Below, piece after piece: positions 35,029-45,223 of a DNA stretch of 64,000 bases. Under the pieces are notes generated by a model, which was not told the origin of the DNA, searched no databases, and saw nothing but the letters and a program-made list of their open reading frames with translations. The stretch is from Terana coerulea. Taxonomy: Eukaryota > Basidiomycota > Agaricomycetes > Polyporales > Phanerochaetaceae. Where the stretch lies: contig JAKOGH010000658.1 of the NCBI GenBank assembly GCA_024811115.1, forward strand, positions 17,961 through 81,960. Reading direction: 5' to 3'. A program made the position numbers and the translations under genes. Numbering within the stretch: position 1 is the stretch's first letter; every line of letters begins with the position of its first letter.

Positions 35029-38000
35029 ATGATAACTATCTACTCTCCTGCCAATCGCTCTCACCTTGGGTCCAACCGTCTCTACGACTTTACACCGGAG
35101 AATGACGGAGCGAATTTTCAAGTCTGGAAATGCCACTCCGAAATCGTACTCGACTACTGTGGTTTTACCTCATACATCAATGGGACAGCCATAGGCCCTG
35201 GCATTGCTGACAAGTTTAGCCATGCCGAGTTCCTCCAGAAGGACAAGGACACATGTGCATAACTCCTGATGACTCTGAAAGATGAACCCCTCAATAATGT
35301 CGCATACTGCATGACTGCCAAAGAAGTTTAGGACAAGCTCCACGAGCGCTATCAGGGCAAAGGCAAGCACACCATTGCTTTTCTCATCAGCGAGCTGTTT
35401 CGCAGCACACTCTCCAACGATTTACCCATAGAACCTCAGCTGAACTCAATGCGCCAGAAAGCTTTCATCCTCACCTCTCTTGGTCAGTCACTCGACAACT
35501 CGCTGGTTGCAGTCACAATGATCCTATCTCTTCCTGCATCCTACTCCGTCCTCTCCACTATCCTCATGTCCTCCGACACAAAGCACACCATCAACGCCGT
35601 TACGAACGCAGTTCTCACTGAAGAGAAGACGTATTACAATGGCTCACAGGTCGCTCTCTTTGCGAAGGCATCTGGCAAGCCTAAGGCTAAGTCTAAGCCT
35701 AAGGATGACAAGCGGAAGGATAAGTGTGCTCACTGCAAGAAGCTTGGGCACACAAAGGATGTCTGTTGGAAACTGAAGGCTGAACTCGCCAGCGAAGAGG
35801 ACAAGCCGAAGACAGGCAATCTTGCTGCCAATTTTGCTGATGTTCGCTCTTTAGATAACAAGTACCTGCAGCTCTTCATGGCACAGGCACTCTCCTCTCG
35901 GCCCGACATGCCAAAGAAGTGGTTAGTTGATTCCGGTGCATCTGCAGCGATGACCTCTCATAGGGATATCTTCATCACGTACTATCCTCTCGCATCTCTG
36001 AAGTGTGTCTGGCTCGGAGATGAGTGCTACATCCAGGCTATTGGTGTTGGTCGCATTTCCCTCGAATTGGACTTCGGCTCTGGTCACTTGCATTCTGCTG
36101 TCTTCACCGATGTCTACTATGTTCCTGATCTCTGCGGAAATCTTATGTCCGTGTCGTATCTCACTGCAAAAGACTTCAAGTTTGTCTTCTCAGAATTTTT
36201 GTGCGAAGTTTTGAATCCTGCTGGACAGTGCGCGCTCTCGCGAACAAGCTCAATGGTCTCTACGTTCTTTATGCCTCTTATCACCCGCTATTACCTCATG
36301 CCTATGTTATGCAGGTCGGGGACATGAATGACATCACTAAACCTGCTCATTTGCTTCACGCTTATGCAGCCAAGGTGGAGGTTGCCAAGGCCAACATCTT
36401 GACATGGTACCGTCAACTCAGTCACCTCAACACTGGCTGGGTCCTCAAAATGGTCCGTAAGGGTATGGTTGAGGGCATGGAGATCATGAGTGACACCACT
36501 CACCAGAAGGGCATATGCGAGCCCTGCCCCAAGGGCAAGCAAGCTTGTAAGGTCATCCCGAACTTTGCCAACTCCGAGAATCCCCGCATACTCCATCAGG
36601 TCTACTCCAACATCTGTGGCCCTATGCAGACACAGATGCGCCGAACATTTCCGTTACTTCCTCACTCACATCAACGCCAAGTCACATTGCCTCACTATAA
36701 ACCTTTTAAAGACCAAAGACTAGACCTTCAGTTGCACGAAGGCCTTCTACGCGAGGGCTGAAGTCGAGACAGGCAAATACGAAAATTACTTCTATAGTGA
36801 CAGCAGTGGCGAGTACGGCTTCCGAGAATTTGAGGCCTACTTCCGTGAGAAGGAGATTCACCACAAGAAGATGAACGCCTACACTCCACAGAAGAACAGA
36901 GTTGCAGAGCGCATGAACTGCACAGTGATGGAGATGGCCTGTTTGATATTGCAGAATGCCGGTCTACCCAACTCGTACTGGGGGCGACGCCCGTATCATA
37001 CGCCGGGCGCATATCATCAACCGCATCCCGACCAGTACCCTCAATGGCAAGACGCCGCATGAGGCGTACACTGATAATAAGCCGTCCGTCTATCACAAAA
37101 CTATAGTACTCACCTGCTGGGATGACTTGAAAGAGACCCCAGACACTATCTAAGACCTCCAATACCATATGCTGACTGATACAGTCAGGTGATGTCTGAC
37201 TAAGGCTCTAGAGCATATCATCACTCTAACTCCCTTATCAGATCTGACCTAGCTATCATGCTAACATCAACACTATCTAGATGTCCTAATCGAGCTACTG
37301 TACACTATCAGTCCATGATGTCATACTGACATCATACTGAGGTCATAGTCCAGAACAGTTCCAGACCTGAGTCCTGGATCCTACGTTTGTATAAGGCATA
37401 TCCCTAATGTCCATGCGACAAGCACATGGCAAACAGATCTAGCATCTTGTAACACTGTGTGACAACTTGGTAACATATCCCGTGACTTAACATTACACTC
37501 TAAGCGCTGTGGACTAGCGCTGAGGGAAATTTAATGACACTGTCGCACACCTCTGCATTCTTAGCTGCAAAGCATACGCGCACATCTTTGAAGAGAAGCA
37601 TAAGAAACTCAATCCAACATTGATGGAGTGCACTCACGTGGGGTACGCCGAGAATCGCAGGGCCTACCGTTTAGTTGACTATGCCAGTGGGCGATTCTTT
37701 GAATCGTGAGACATAGTCTTTGACGAGGGCACTGGTCTTCATCTGGACTGCGTGGTAATTGATGCCAACACCAACGTGAACGAGGCTGCTCAGTCCTCGT
37801 TCCCGGACGTCGAAAATCCTGAGGATTCTTCTTCCTCGGGTGCCCCTGCTAGTGACCTAGAGGACAACAAAAGCCGTCAGCTTGGTTCTGACATGCCGGA
37901 CTCACCTCCTAGGCATGACATGGGTGTCCTACCTCCGGACGACCCCCAGCTCCTCAAGATCATACTAAGACCCCTTCTCATCCAGTGCCACCAAACACAC

Positions 38001-40112
38001 CTGCTGGCAGCACTGGTGACTCGCGAAACACGTCGAATGGTGTCAAGACGTGCTCAGCAAGTCACCAGGGCATGCGCAGCAACGCGTCCGGCCCCTCTGA
38101 ACGCTCAAGGGCCGTGCTGGCTAGGCCAGCTGCAGCTCTGCGCGCAGCTCGCTCCAACCAAGCCACAGAACCTTCTGTGCCTGCGGCTCTGTATTCTCGC
38201 ATTCCTCCACCACCCGATTTTTGCCGTTCTTCACGTGCGTGACACGCTCCTATAGCCCGGGACTACCTGATCTTCAAGCTCTCGTTTTATGACAAGGCCA
38301 GCGTCCAAGCCATGGAGAACCTGCGAAAGAGAGGTGAGGAGTTAGAAAGAGAGAGAATGGAGGCTCACTAAGAGGGAGGAAGAGGTGCCTGAGCTCATCA
38401 ACGATGATGGAGAGCTCCCAAGGCCCCCGAGGACGCCGTCAATAATGACGACGACAATGACAGCTGGCATGATGTTCCTGAGCTTGCAGCTTTAGTGGGC
38501 GCTTTCGCTTGTAACGGTTACAACCGTGATGAACGCGCACAAAGGGCAACTCTCTCGGATGCACCGCTCACCTATGCTCAGGCCATGCGACGCGACGACG
38601 CCACAAACTGGCACGCCGCCTGTGTGTCCGAAATAGATGCGGTCATCAAGACTGACGTCTACAAAGAGGTCCCAAAGCCCGATGACAGGCATTTTGAGGA
38701 CTGCCAATGGGTTTTCGTCATTAAACGAGGCCCGGACAGCGAAATCGTGAAGTATAAGGCACATCTTGTTGCAAAGGGCTTCACACAGGTCTACGGCATT
38801 GACTACAATGAGATGTTTGCGCCGGTCTCGAAGTTTTTGACCATCTGGACGCTTCTCACTATCGCCGCCCATTACAACCTTTTACTCCACCAGCTTGACA
38901 TTGTCACGGCCTTCTTCAGTGGCGAACTCACTGAAGAGATCTACATGTGGCCACCACTGGCTTCGAGTGCGACGACGGTCGCATTTGAAAGCCTCAACAA
39001 GTCGCTGTATGAACTCAAGCAGGCCAGCAGCGAGTAGTATAAGAAGCTCTCAGTGCCATTCAAGGAGATGAACTTTGTTCGCTCTGAGTACAACCACGCC
39101 GTCTTCTACCGCCAGGCCGCCTCGTCTCTTGTTGTCATCACTGTCTATGTCGACGACATGCTCATTTTTGGCGACACCCTGGATGCCATCGACTCGCTCA
39201 AGGCTGAGCTCAAGGCTCGCTACGCAGTCACTGATCTAGGTGAGGCCTGCTGGATTCTCAACGTGGAGATTACGCTTGACCTCCTCCTCCAGACTCTCGA
39301 GCTCTCACAGCGCCAGTACATCAAGAAGATTCTCGACCGTTTTGGCATGTTAAATGCCCAACCCGTGTCTACGCCGATAGATCACAATATCAAGCTCATC
39401 AAGCTTTCAGTGCTGAATCCATCCATAGATGTTAAACTCTACCAGTCGATGCTGGAATTGCTCATATATGCCATGATTGGGACTCGTCCTGATTCCGTGT
39501 TCGTAGTAGGTGTTCTCAGCAAGCATTCAGCTACATCTGGCCCTGATCATTTCTGGGCCATGGAACGCGTATACCGACCTCACCGGCACCACCAACCTCT
39601 CCCTTGTCTATTGCGGGAAGATCTCTTGCAAGCAGGACAATCGCAACTTAGTCGGCTATTTTGATACAGACTAGGCCGCTGATATCAATGACTGTCGGTC
39701 CATCACCGAGTATGTCTTTCTACTCACTGGTGGTTCTATCTCCTGGTCTTCCAAGAAGCAACCTTCGATAGCTCTTTCAAGCACTGAGGCGGAATACATA
39801 GCCGCATCTCATGCTACCAAGGAGGCCATCTGGCTTCGATCTTTCCTTGCCGAAGTTGGACGACTTTCTTCCTTGTTCACGGTCTCCCTTCTCTGCAACA
39901 ACCAGTCTGTGATTGCGTTGGTCAAGAACCTGGAGCACCATGAACGCACGAAGCACATCACTGTTTGTTTTCACTTCATCCGGGAGTGCTTCAAGGATGG
40001 TGTCATCACCTTGGAGTACGTTCCTGCTGGAGATCAAAGAGCGGATGTGTTGACGAAGGGTCTTAGTTGGGAGAAGCATGAGTGCTTCTTTGCTGGGATG
40101 GGATTGTTGTAG
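35029..40112 (+). pseudogene. element C gag-pol polyprotein, broken
   Basis: Gag starts at 35029 (MITIYSPANRSHLGSNRLYD) and is stopped near 35260. The longest open piece (35449-36327) has the zinc knuckle CAHCKKLGHTKDVCW and the protease motif WLVDSGASAAMTS. Then come the GAG-pre-integrase region (LTWYRQLSHLNTGWVLKMVR, CEPCPKGKQA), integrase (36740-37096), a 451-bp insertion, the integrase tail (AYAHIFEEKHKKLNP, GYAENRRAYRLVDYASG) and reverse transcriptase (38495-39664) with VYGIDYNEMFAPVSKF and the catalytic VYVDDMLIFGD. RNase H ends at 40112 (LSSTEAEYIAASHATKEAIW, TKHITVCFHFIRE, ADVLTKGL). A stop replaces the residue before YKKL at 39036. Not autonomous. Confidence 0.9.
37097..37547. mobile_element. 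451-bp non-coding insertion in element C integrase
   Basis: Integrase coding sequence (ends PSVYH at 37096) resumes with LCILSCKAYAHI at 37551, exactly what copia proteins have next, so 37097-37547 is foreign. A 3-bp repeat CAC flanks it (37094-37096; 37548-37550). No open frame or clear terminal inverted repeat; read on the minus strand it starts TGTGCGACAG, so a small solo LTR is possible. Superfamily unknown. Confidence 0.65.
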
Positions 40113-40135
40113 GTCCATCGCCCACTAAGTGGGCA

Positions 40136-40386
40136 TATTGGAATTTATTGTTTCACCATGCATGAACACTCCTCCATTCCTTCTTTCCTTTCCTGGACAC
40201 TGCACTGGTTGTGCAAGCGCCTGACGTAATTCTATACAGTAGCTTAGTCAGCCACCTTGCACACTAGCTCATTGGCTGCATTTCTAGTGCCTCAGTTCTG
40301 CTCCGGCACACGAGACAGAGAACTGAGCACTCTCATTTTATTTCTGTCTGCTTAGCTGCGAGCCTGGTCTCTGACACATTCAAAAC
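40136..40386 (+). repeat. element C 3' LTR, 251 bp
   Basis: Starts TATTGGAATTTATTG and ends CACATTCAAAA before the target duplication at 40387. Confidence 0.9.
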
Positions 40387-40521
40387 GTACCCCTTTGTTC
40401 TCATAGACATGCCATGTGCTTACATACCACTGTAGTTCAGACTGACCGTTTGTTTGTTAGGTAAATACATATCAGAGACTTTCCCATACTCTGAGCTTCG
40501 AACTCACCATCTGTTTGTTAG

Positions 40522-40881
40522 TAGTAATAGACAGGGGTTTGCAAACCCTCCGAGGGTTAAGGATAAGGGTATAGAGGGTAAAGGTAAGGGTTGAGGAAAG
40601 TTAACCCTTGTCTGGCAGGGGTCTTTATTCAAGCACTAGGCATATTGCTAGAGAGGGCTGCAAGTGTTGTAAATGCTTTCTATACCAATGCAAGCCACTC
40701 AAATAGAAGACTGACATTATAAGTAAGTGGGGAAAGGCACTTAAATCACCATTTTCAGCCTATTTTAGCAAGGGTTTGAAGGGTAACCCTCAACCCTTAC
40801 CCTTCATGAAGGTAAGGGTATTGGAGGGTAAGGGTAAGGGTTGCCCTCTGAGCATGGAGGGTTTACCCTTGCCAATCACTA
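40522..40881. mobile_element. hAT-type MITE, 360 bp
   Basis: Flanked by a perfect 8-bp duplication TTTGTTAG (40514-40521 and 40882-40889) within LTR sequence, and removing one copy plus the insert restores the LTR. Ends are imperfect inverted repeats: left TAGTAATAGACAGGGG, right (inverted) TAGTGATTGGCAAGGG, both then leading to AAACCCTCC. An 8-bp duplication and a TAGTGATNGGCAA-type end are typical of hAT elements. The interior is full of GGGTAAGGG-like units and has no open frame. Confidence 0.9.
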
Positions 40882-41527
40882 TTTGTTAGCCTCACACGCG
40901 TCCACCTTGCGAGCCGGACCCTTGCAAACTCTGATATCGGTGTATATCTTTGTTATAGAGAGGGTCATTGGTTCTACTGTTGTAAGTCTCTATTCTCAAC
41001 ATAAAATTCTACGTCAGATTGAACATCTGAAAAAATCCCTCCTACTATTTCTACCTAATGCCTGCTGATAAGCACTAATTCATTGCATATAAGCATTAGA
41101 ATAACACAGCTAGATAAATAGATATATAAGGCCAATAAGGCAGTTTAGTGAGGTCCTTTGCTAATTGTCTTAATTATTCTATATATTGGGGTAATTAGTC
41201 CTACTTCTCAGCTATTTTTTTTCTTACTGTCCTATTTTATTCCTTACATGCAGCTATAATACCACTACTGCTTAACTAGTCATCGGAGAAATCCCCTGCT
41301 GATCTGGGCTGATATATTATATTGCATGTTTGGTTATCTACACACAAAACTAAACTATCTAACATATCAAACTACTCATACTGTGCAGACAAGCCTGCAC
41401 ACTAGGTGCCGATACTTGCCTGTGTGCTGTATTTGTCAGTAACATACTTACATACACTGCTACCCTGCCCTCGTGTCAGCGCGCCAGCCCTCTTCCCGAC
41501 AGGGGCGTGCTCACTAGCGTCAGTCTG

Positions 41528-42140
41528 CACGCGTCATGCTTCGCCATGTTCCACGTGCCAGCACCGGCATGGTGCGCTCGTTGGCATCAGCGCTCCTATA
41601 GGTTGCTGCCCTGGTCCTCGCATCGTGCACTGGCCCTTTGTGTCGGCCACGCGCTTGCTTGCATCGGCCTGTGCATGCCGTTCTTCGCCACATCTCGCAC
41701 GCTGGCATTGGCGTGGTGCGCGTCCATTGCCACTGTACATGTGTGTGCCGTTGTCCCGCCCTGCGTATCATGTGCGTCATGCTATATGCACCCCGGCCTC
41801 TTGCGGCGTTGGTGTCGTGCTCGCCTCGCGTCGGTTTCGCGCTGTCGTGCTTTGCCACGTCCCGCGCGACTGGCGTAGGCGTGGTGCGCGACGCTGCATT
41901 TTTGATGTCACGCCTGTGTATCCTGCTGCCCTGGTCCTTAGGTCGTGCATCGGCCCTTTGTAATAGCGGTGCGCTCACCTATGTTAGTCTGCACGTGTCG
42001 TGCTTTGCCACGCCCCACATGCCAGCGTTGGCGTTGTATGTGTCTGTCACCGCCATATATGCGTCGTTGTGCCGCCGTTCGTGTTGTACGTGTTATGTCG
42101 TATACGCCGGCTGCTTGTGCATTGGCGTCACACACTGGGC
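41528..42140 (+). repeat. imperfect tandem repeats in TIR element core, copy 1
   Basis: A recurring unit marked by CTTCGCCA or CTTTGCCACGYCCCRC starts near 41537, 41681, 41850 and 42002, roughly 145-170 bp apart. A longer match (CCCTGGTCCT ... GGCCCTTTGT) repeats at about 41603 and 41931, suggesting a 328-bp dimer. Confidence 0.65.
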
Positions 42141-42225
42141 ATGTTGCGTCATGCTTGACTACGTGGGCATTCGTACATGTTGTTCGTTACTCCAAGGGGC
42201 TGTGGGATGCCTACTTATAAATCCG

Positions 42226-42260
42226 CCGTCCATAAGCCGTGAATGCACGGCCGTAGACGG
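42226..42260. repeat. near-palindrome in TIR element, copy 1
   Basis: Degenerate version of the 35-bp palindrome at 62979-63013: outer arms CCGTCCAT and GTAGACGG, inner GCCGTGAATGCACGGC. Confidence 0.7.
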
Positions 42261-42551
42261 TTCTGGGTAGCAGTGGTAAATGTGGTGAGACGGCCACGTA
42301 CCTTGTTTGTAGGAGCCCCTCCCTTCACGGTCATGGTCTATCCATCACCTCATCCTTTGTTGTTATGTAGTGTTGCTTGGGTCCTGATGGCGTGGTAGGT
42401 GATCGCTGACGCAGCCAACATGTCGGTTAAGGGATGGAAGACTGAGGGAATGAAGGTGACAGCCAAACGCAAAGGCCTCAGAGATGTTGAGGCGCTTCAA
42501 CAGGCCTTGTAGGTCATCAATGATGCATGCAAGTACACAGCTAAGCCACTA

Positions 42552-42608
42552 TAGTGTAGTTGTTAACCTTCTGGGTGAGTTAACTGAGGTGGTCCTAGGT
42601 TTGAGTCC
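42552..42608 (+). promoter_or_regulatory. tRNA-like Pol III A and B boxes, copy 1
   Basis: A box TAGTGTAGTTG (42552-42562) and B box GGTTTGAGTCC (42598-42608), 35 nt apart. The homologous site in copy 2 is closer to consensus. No complete tRNA fold is possible. Confidence 0.5.
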
Positions 42609-43494
42609 TTGTGTGTGCATTGTGTTGATGTTTTACAATTGTTCTTTTTAGCCTAACCCATTAACAAAAACATACCAAATGGATGGTCTTAGTCATCTGT
42701 GAAGCAGTCACTTTTTAGGGTTGCTATAACATTTAAAAGTAATTACAACTTGTTCAATTGTGGCTATTGCATAAAAAATAGACAATCCAAACATCAGCAG
42801 CTCCTTTTGGCAGTTATATAGAGCTTATATACTGGGTTATAAAGGTGATATTGAAAAACTCCAGACTTATTATTGATAACATCTTTAAGGCTTTGTGCAC
42901 TTTAAAAACTAAACTAATAAGAAATTCAATATGCATTTATATGCTAACTAGGCTAAAATAGAGAACTGTACCTGTACTAACTCTAAATGTGTAACAGTAT
43001 AAGTATGTGTATTAGCTGATTAGCAAAAAAAAAAGGAGGGAAAGAACTAAATTAGCTGAAAACAATATAATAATAAGAGTTTAGATGATAAATAAAAGCA
43101 ATAGCAAGATAAGTATCATAAGCTCCAAGTAATGTCATAAATATAGCACAAATAACAAGCAAGTAAGTTAAAAGATAATGATAAGCTATTGATAAAACAT
43201 GAAATAGTGAGAAATTAGGCAAAAAGACACTTAGTAAATGAGCTAATGAAAGAATGTAATAAGGCGTTGGTAAGTGATAAAAAGTGAGTTAGGTGGTAAA
43301 AAGCCACTAACAAGTAGCAAGTTGGAATATTAAAAAGGCAAAAAACTGTTTAGCAAGCTAATAGAGGTAAATTAGCTGAATGAGCTGTATTTTAGAAAAG
43401 CATTTTCACAAAAAGTGGAAAAGAGCATAATAAACAACTTAGCACTAAAAAAGAAGTATAAAGCACAGATTAGAAGGAGGGGTTTTTCTAGATG

Positions 43495-43898
43495 AATCCC
43501 TTGAAGATAAAGAGCTGTCCTCACAAACTGGTGTACTGGGGACCAATAGTGGCTAGTAACAAAACACACCTTGCCGACGCTGATGGAGGTGTGTGCCACT
43601 AACATATCGTTACTTCAGGGCTCAACATTGCACCAGGAGCATCATTTCTCGATATCGCAGTAGGACACTTTCTCTCAGGATTTATTTCCCTTTTGGGTGG
43701 CTTCGCCTCTGTCACTGCGACGTTCACGACTCTCTGGCCCAAAGCCCAGCTGGTCACCGCCACGAGCAAGCCGACTGGTGAAACGATGGGTTGAACAGTA
43801 GAAGACCAGATAGCCTTCACCAACGAGCTTACGTCGGGTGCTGTCACCTCATTTCACTTCCGCAGTCTCTCAGCATCAGGGAAAAATGACCAGTCTAA
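43495..43898 (+). pseudogene. oxidoreductase fragment 2: C-terminal domain, central part
   Basis: Reads LVYWGPIVASNKTHLADADG, a very short GT-AG intron (43589-43618, 30 bp, possibly shrunk by deletion), then LNIAPGASFLDIAVGHFLSG and ASVTATFTTLWPKAQLV. A stop codon follows at about 43793, then DQIAFTNELTSGAVTSFHFR. These match, in order, the tetrahelix, the GH-FLD segment and the SGAV strand of Gal80-like Gfo/Idh/MocA proteins. Coding sequence ends where GTAGC repeats begin. Confidence 0.85.
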
Positions 43899-44043
43899 GT
43901 AGCACTATGTAGCTATGGTAGTGCGGGTAGCGCTGTAGACTGGTACCAGAGTACGTAGCGTTCGTAGCGCCCCACGATGTCTTCAGTAGTACTCAGTAGC
44001 TGCGCCCCATAAGCTCAGTAGCACCCAAGTAGCAGGCTGTAGC
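43899..44043 (+). repeat. left GTAGC subterminal array (9 copies)
   Basis: GTAGC occurs nine times with irregular spacing of 4-45 bp, in contexts such as AAGTAGCAC, TACGTAGCGTTCGTAGCGCC and CTCAGTAGCAC. Confidence 0.8.
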
Positions 44044-45223
44044 ATCGGTGCTCACATAAAATCTGTTGCCGTAATTGATGCCACTGGCTCATGCATTGGT
44101 ATTTAGATGTCACAGAAATATATTTGCATTGCTATATACACAGGGCACACAAAACAGATTACATTGCTACATCTGAAGCCGGGCCTCACCCGAACTCAGG
44201 AATACTACATGCTCGTGGCGGAGGGCCTGAGACCTGCTCCTACAACCGGCATCCGGAATCTACTGAACAGCGAGCACGAGCAGCTCTTTTTATGTTCTTC
44301 AACCCGGTACTTGTCCATAATGCCTGTTGCCGAGGTGCTGGTTTGTAGCCTGCAAATGCCACTCAGTTAGTCTATGTGTGCATGCAACGAAGGATCAAAA
44401 TAGAGCTCCTACCACGAGCGCGCGAGCCACACATCATCGGCATACTGCTCACCAGTGTACCCATCAATATACTGCAACAACAAAGCCTTCACTTCATTTA
44501 TCTAGGCAATGTAATTGAGCTTGTGTGCAAAGCTTAGTAGATCAACCTATGCACAGAAAATGCATGAACATGTCAGCATTGTCAGCCATAGACAAGGCAT
44601 TGCCTAGACGTACCTAACTGCCAACATTACATATGTGCACCCTAGTCCTCCCGGCTGCTCCACTGGTCATCTCAGACTGTCACCATCTGCAGTTGATGAG
44701 ACTCGGTGATATGATGACTCAGACAAGGGGACTTACAGCGAACACAGGGAACTTTGAATATGAGAGCGGCTGCAAGGGGAAGATGGAAGATGGAGGTTGA
44801 GGGAGAAGAGAGGAGAGTGACGTTGCGAAGGGGTTTGATGGAGCCATCACAACTTTAGGGCAGACCTAATCAACCTCGTGGGCCTCCACTGGCGCCAAAG
44901 GGCATGCACCTGTAAGCGCCCTGACATGGGAGCAGGAGAGGGGGGTCCCTGGGGAGGGGTTATCCGGGATTTTTTCCAAAGCCTATAAAGTTATATTTTG
45001 GTACTCTTGAGACCTCTTGTAGCTTTTCCGCAACATCTACGATGGTGGAAACCTCTTCTACATGTTATTCTGAGCCCACAACTAGATTTGGCAAGTAACG
45101 GTCACCATACCAAGGCTACAAAGTCACTTTGTGACATATCAGTGACTAGAGTGACAGCGTCTGAAATTTTTGTTTCCGCCCCCGTCTGTGCTCGTCCTTC
45201 GCATCTGTCAACTGTGGGAGGCC
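44044..45223. other. left arm of the GTAGC element, weak minus-strand coding traces
   Basis: No full gene recognised. On the minus strand near 44540-44400 a coding-like stretch reads INEVKALLLQYIDGYTGEQY and DDVWLARSW, between stops, and may be a remnant of a second gene. A GC-rich block with GGGGGGTCCC near 44939 resembles one at 52110. Confidence 0.35.

Larger units (their letters stand above)
34571..40386 (+). mobile_element. Ty1/copia element C, near full-length, decayed
   Basis: LTRs 34571-34943 and 40136-40386; flanked by CGAAC (34566-34570) and CGTAC (40387-40391), a 5-bp duplication with one change, inside a family A LTR. The primer-binding site GGTTATGAGCCC (34944-34955) abuts the 5' LTR; polypurine tract AAGTGGGCA abuts the 3' LTR. 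The 5' LTR is 122 bp longer than the 3' LTR because of an internal duplication. Domain order is copia. Confidence 0.92.
34309..40955 (+). mobile_element. solo LTR of family A, split by element C and a hAT-type MITE
   Basis: Three segments (34309-34570, 40392-40521, 40890-40955) rebuild one 458-bp LTR from TGTCAAAGTTGG to TTTGTTA, the length of the other family A LTRs. Outer target duplication is TAGGG (34304-34308) versus TAGAG (40956-40960). Element C sits at its middle and a 360-bp MITE in its distal third. It lies on the opposite strand to element A. Confidence 0.88.
41025..43494 (+). mobile_element. 2.47-kb TIR element with GC-rich tandem core, copy 1 (decayed)
   Basis: Left end CATCTGAAAAAATCCC, right end (inverted) CATCTAGAAAAACCCC. 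Homologous over its length to the inverted copy at 61748-64000. Layout: AT-rich left arm (~500 bp), GC-rich tandem-repeat core (about 41.5-42.2 kb), a 35-bp near-palindrome, a Pol III-like A/B-box pair, and an AT-rich right arm of about 0.8 kb. No protein-coding motif is seen, so it is non-autonomous or uses another system. Many CpG sites of copy 2 are TpG or CpA here. Flanks (GATTGAA and AATCCC) show no clear target duplication. It is inserted in the oxidoreductase gene. Confidence 0.8.

Noticed and set aside
40540..40870. Interstitial telomere made of GGGTAAGGG/TTAGGG-like units
   Set aside because: The units are irregular and the block has hAT-type inverted ends and an exact 8-bp duplication, so it is a MITE.
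41406..42270. Long plus-strand open frames in copy 1 of the TIR element
   Set aside because: Same low-complexity tandem core; frames overlap and differ from those of copy 2.
44400..44540. Second gene of the GTAGC element on the minus strand
   Set aside because: Only one short coding-like stretch between stops; kept as a note, not a gene call.
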